Shown here: positions 15,447-18,206 of the stretch, piece after piece | Layout of the letters: every line of letters begins with the position of its first letter | Position numbering within the stretch: the stretch's first letter is position 1 | Assembly: GCA_002479215.1 (NCBI GenBank) | Contig: DLME01000295.1 | Location: forward strand, 1 to 18,206 | Origin: Syntrophaceae bacterium UBA7544 | Lineage (GTDB): Bacteria > Desulfobacterota > Syntrophia > Syntrophales > Smithellaceae | Reading direction: 5' to 3' | Length of the DNA stretch: 18,206 nucleotides | Translations under genes and position numbers: made by a program | The notes under the pieces: model-generated | The model's database searches: none | What the model was told of the DNA's origin: nothing | What the model saw: only the letters and a program-made list of their open reading frames with translations

Positions 15447-16112
15447 ATGGCTGCTTTATTGAAATTGGGAGTTTTAATATCCGGAAACGGCTCTAATCTC
15501 CAATCGATTATTGATCATATCGAAAAAGGGTCTCTAAAAGCGGCTATTAAAATTGTTATCAGCAACAATCCCGATGCTTTGGGGATAACCAGAGCAAAAA
15601 AACACGGTATTCAGATTGCTGTTTTGAAAAATGACGATTTTAAGTCTAAAGAAGATTTCGATTCCGAATTGATAAATATTTTTAAAAAAAATGATGTGGA
15701 CTTGGTCATTTTGGCCGGCTTTACGCGTATTCTTACCGCCGGTTTTTTGCAAGCCTTTCCCCATAAAATAATGAATATCCACCCTGCCCTGCTTCCTTCT
15801 TTCCCCGGATTGCACGGGCAAAAACAGGCCTTGGAATACGGCGTTAAATTTACCGGCTGTACAGTGCATTTTGTTGATGAAGGCGTGGACACAGGCCCAA
15901 TAATCATTCAAAGTGTTGTGCACGTGAGCGATGATGATACTGTGGAAACACTGGCGGCAAGAATATTAAAGGAAGAACATCGGATTTATCCGCAAGCGAT
16001 TCAATTTTACGCTGCAGGCAGACTAGAAGTGAAGGATCATAAAGTGAAGCTTAAATCTGCTAAAAAATATTCTTCTCCTTCGCTACACAATCCATCTTTG
16101 ACCGGCTTTTGA
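15447..16112 (+). CDS. purN: Phosphoribosylglycinamide formyltransferase
   Basis: Transfers a formyl group from 10-formyl-THF to GAR in the third step of purine synthesis. SGNGSNLQSII (12-22) is the phosphate-binding loop. The catalytic triad is visible as N110 and H112 in NIHPALLPSFPG and D148 in GVDTGPI, matching N106, H108 and D144 of E. coli. HFVDEGVDTGPIIIQ is the folate-site signature. At 221 residues it is slightly longer than usual, with a C-terminal tail after about residue 195 that looks unconserved. ATG has AGGA eight bases upstream. It belongs with purM but is separated by a structured spacer. Confidence 0.96.
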   Translation: MAALLKLGVLISGNGSNLQSIIDHIEKGSLKAAIKIVISNNPDALGITRAKKHGIQIAVLKNDDFKSKEDFDSELINIFKKNDVDLVILAGFTRILTAGFLQAFPHKIMNIHPALLPSFPGLHGQKQALEYGVKFTGCTVHFVDEGVDTGPIIIQSVVHVSDDDTVETLAARILKEEHRIYPQAIQFYAAGRLEVKDHKVKLKSAKKYSSPSLHNPSLTGF

Positions 16113-16159
16113 TGATTATTATCTAAAAAACTATCATGTATGAGGAAATAAAATAATTC

Positions 16160-17602
16160 ATGTATGATCTAATTGTGATTGGCGATGATCTTTCGTCTTA
16201 CATTGCCGCGGCTTATGCATCTCATTACGGCCTTAATACTGTTCACATAGCAAAAAACGATTGTAGAGCAAAATACTCGATTGGCAGTTACGCTTTTAAT
16301 ATTGATCCAACACCCTTAACTGGTTTTGGCGTTAATCAACCTGGTTTTTCACTTTTAGCTGAACTTAATATCCCATTGATTGAACAAGAAGCCTCTTTGT
16401 TAAATCCCGCTTATCAGATTATAATGCCGGAACACAGGATTGATTTTTTCAACGACAAAGATTCACTTGTTCAGGATATTATCCGGGAATTTCCTGAAAT
16501 GTCTAAGGAAATTAAAGCATTCTACGATATAGTTGTAAGAAACTCCGCTGCCTTTGCTAAATGGCTTCACGATCATCAGTTCATCCAGCCCAGAAGCATA
16601 AAAGATTTCTTTAACTATTTGAAATTTTTCCCTCGTTTAATGAGATTTAAATTCGATGCCAAGAAAATTGAGCGAACAATTTTACAGAATCCTTCTTTCA
16701 GAAAGATTCTGGAGGTGCAATATGTTTTGCTTTCCTGCGCCAAAGACGGTTATGATTCTTTTACTTCACATTTTCAATATTCGGCACCTCTGCGAGGCGT
16801 CTACCACTTCCCGCAAGGGAAACAAACACTTTTTAATTTGTTAATAAAAAAATTGCAATCCGCCAATGGTCTATATCTTGGCAACAATAATTTACTCTCC
16901 ATCACAAAAGGCAAACTAATTGAAGTTGAAGTAGAAAACAACAAAGGCATTATTTCTAATATATCCGCAAAATACATGATTATCAGCGCTAAATCTGAAG
17001 ACATGCGCTTATTGCTCAAAGGCAAAAAAAGAATTAATATAGGCGAGCTAATCAGGCCAGTTAAAATTTCTCATTACCCTTTTACGATTCATTTAGGCAT
17101 TCCGCAAAAATGCATACCCGAAAAAATGGCCAAACATGTTGCGGTAATATCTAACGTAGATAAAGATATTTATGATAATAATTTGATTCTTTTAGAATCG
17201 AATACTTCTCCTGAAGAAAAAAGAAGTATTTCAGAAAAAAAATTGCTAACGGCAACTGTTTTTCTTCCTATCGTTTCAGCTGCCTGGTCGAAAGAAAACT
17301 TAGAAGCTCAAGCTCAATCAATAATCGAGCGTCTTGAATATTTTCTGCCTTTTTTAAAAGAAAATATTCGGTTCATCGATATAGAGAAATCCATCGATAT
17401 TTCAATAAAATATCGTAATATAGTTAATCCAAAATATAAGCTAAGAAACTCTTTTATTTCCGGATTTTCCGCGAAAAATAATAAAACCAGTTTTAGAAAT
17501 ATTTACCTTACCGGAGCATCTCTATTAATGGACGCAGGCTCTGAAGGCGAAATCAGTTCCGGCATGTTTGCCGTATACAGAATACTTGATAAAAGGAAAT
17601 AA
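16160..17602 (+). CDS. FAD/NAD(P)-binding oxidoreductase-like protein, degenerate nucleotide motif
   Basis: The N-terminus MYDLIVIGDDLSSYIAAAYASHYGL has the beta-alpha-beta shape of a dinucleotide-binding fold as in phytoene desaturase/GDI-like flavoproteins, but the GxGxxG is degenerate (GDDLSS). The other typical block is near the C-terminus: NIYLTGASLLMDAGSEGEISSGMFAVYRIL resembles the closing FAD segment (LxGD...G-G-...A) of this superfamily. The middle includes GVYHFPQGKQTLFNLLIKKLQSANG, similar to the region in CrtI/GDI proteins that selects the active-site side chain. The 480-residue length fits. I do not recognise a substrate. It lies 47 bases after purN and is four bases from the phosphofructokinase start, so probably co-transcribed with it. 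The nearest purine-rich site, GAGGA, is 13 bases upstream, rather far. Confidence 0.6.
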   Translation: MYDLIVIGDDLSSYIAAAYASHYGLNTVHIAKNDCRAKYSIGSYAFNIDPTPLTGFGVNQPGFSLLAELNIPLIEQEASLLNPAYQIIMPEHRIDFFNDKDSLVQDIIREFPEMSKEIKAFYDIVVRNSAAFAKWLHDHQFIQPRSIKDFFNYLKFFPRLMRFKFDAKKIERTILQNPSFRKILEVQYVLLSCAKDGYDSFTSHFQYSAPLRGVYHFPQGKQTLFNLLIKKLQSANGLYLGNNNLLSITKGKLIEVEVENNKGIISNISAKYMIISAKSEDMRLLLKGKKRINIGELIRPVKISHYPFTIHLGIPQKCIPEKMAKHVAVISNVDKDIYDNNLILLESNTSPEEKRSISEKKLLTATVFLPIVSAAWSKENLEAQAQSIIERLEYFLPFLKENIRFIDIEKSIDISIKYRNIVNPKYKLRNSFISGFSAKNNKTSFRNIYLTGASLLMDAGSEGEISSGMFAVYRILDKRK

Positions 17603-17605
17603 GTA

Positions 17606-18206
17606 ATGAAATATAACTTTTCGATTAGGAATCTTGGCGAACGGTTAATTAAATCGCCTCTTAATATCGGTAATTTCACGCAAGATAAAAAAAGATTATT
17701 GTTTAATTCCTATTTAGATGACTATTTATCGTTAGCCGATAAAGAAGGAAAACCTCTTTCTTTGGAACTTGCCGGGCCGAGAGATAAAATATTTTTCGAT
17801 CCACATCAGACAAAAGCGGCAATTGTAACATGCGGCGGTCTTTGCCCGGGTATCAATGATGTAATCAGATCGATCACCATGACTCTCTTTCATCGTTATG
17901 GCGTCAAAGATATTTTTGGAGTTAAATATGGTTTAAGAGGATTAAACTCAATATACGGGCATGAGTTAATCAAATTAACTCCCGAAATTGTGAAAGATAT
18001 AACTAGTATCGGCGGCAGCATTCTTTCGACATCTCGAGGTCCTCAAGATTCAGTCCAAATAATGAACTTTCTTTCCCGATCAAAAATTTGTATTCTTTTT
18101 TGTGTAGGCGGAAATGGCACAATGCAGGCTGCCGCGCAATTAACCGACGTAATTTCCGAAAATAATTTAAAAATATCAGTAGTTTGCATCCCTAAAACAA
18201 TTGACA
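17606..18206 (+). CDS. 6-phosphofructokinase family protein, N-terminal part (partial)
   Basis: Phosphorylates fructose 6-phosphate in glycolysis. The 200 visible residues contain the nucleotide-binding AAIVTCGGLCPGINDVIRSI (about 72-91), YGLRGL, GGSILSTSRG, the FCVGGNGTMQAA segment and the start of PKTIDND, where the window ends. The CGGLCPGIN variant and about 70-residue N-terminal extension match the long bacterial/plant-type PFKs. Gly follows the metal-binding position, which in the family points to ATP rather than PPi as donor. The metal-binding Asp itself (D103 in E. coli PfkA) is Asn here. ATG at 17606 has AGGA eight bases upstream and lies directly after the preceding gene's stop. Confidence 0.92.
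   Translation, partial: MKYNFSIRNLGERLIKSPLNIGNFTQDKKRLLFNSYLDDYLSLADKEGKPLSLELAGPRDKIFFDPHQTKAAIVTCGGLCPGINDVIRSITMTLFHRYGVKDIFGVKYGLRGLNSIYGHELIKLTPEIVKDITSIGGSILSTSRGPQDSVQIMNFLSRSKICILFCVGGNGTMQAAAQLTDVISENNLKISVVCIPKTID

Noticed and set aside
16135..16167. Direct repeat CATGTATGA in front of the flavoprotein-like gene, with a 6-codon frame
   Set aside because: Nine bases in an AT-rich spacer; too short to separate from chance or a start-site duplication.

Overview
The window looks like chromosome of an AT-rich anaerobic bacterium, most likely a deltaproteobacterium (Desulfobacterota, Syntrophales-like). This lineage call is inference. It rests on a UPF0280 protein, a ferredoxin-linked indolepyruvate oxidoreductase, an archaeal-type phosphoglycerate-mutase homologue next to homoserine dehydrogenase, and moderate-to-low GC housekeeping genes. 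Most of the window is ordinary core metabolism and DNA maintenance; the accessory material sits mainly at 2240-3720.

Left part (1-3820): the 3' two thirds of dnaE (+) ends exactly at a 122-bp palindromic, MITE-like element. A UPF0280 gene (+) follows. After it comes a wrecked locus: a short gene start with a good ribosome binding site (3282) is cut after about 29 codons by the right end of an IS3-family element. Of that element only the transposase C-terminus survives (-). Beyond it lies a coding-like C-terminal tail on the + strand (to 3715), which may be the far end of the same broken gene.

Centre (3821-14098, all on the - strand, so transcribed right to left): recG; then a short gene carrying only the C-terminal domain of YetF/DUF421, with a probable frameshift at an A7 run; then a tight cluster hom > apgM-like > ybgC-like thioesterase > TPR membrane protein > iorA > iorB, followed by a DnaJ/CbpA-type co-chaperone. 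A consensus-like promoter and a hairpin lie in front of hom. The cluster joins the aspartate-family branch (homoserine) to 2-oxoacid:ferredoxin oxidation of aryl pyruvates, with a thioesterase that could act on the acyl-CoA product.

Right part (14270-18206, + strand, divergent from recG): purM and purN (purine synthesis) are separated by a spacer full of interleaved inverted repeats. A degenerate FAD/NAD(P)-binding oxidoreductase-like gene follows, then the 5' part of a phosphofructokinase that runs off the window and carries Asn in place of the usual Asp of its GGDG motif.

I saw no tRNA, rRNA or CRISPR array. No complete novel system is evident. The most suggestive leads are the broken gene at 3282, the small palindromic element after dnaE, the hom/apgM pairing and the orphan YetF domain.
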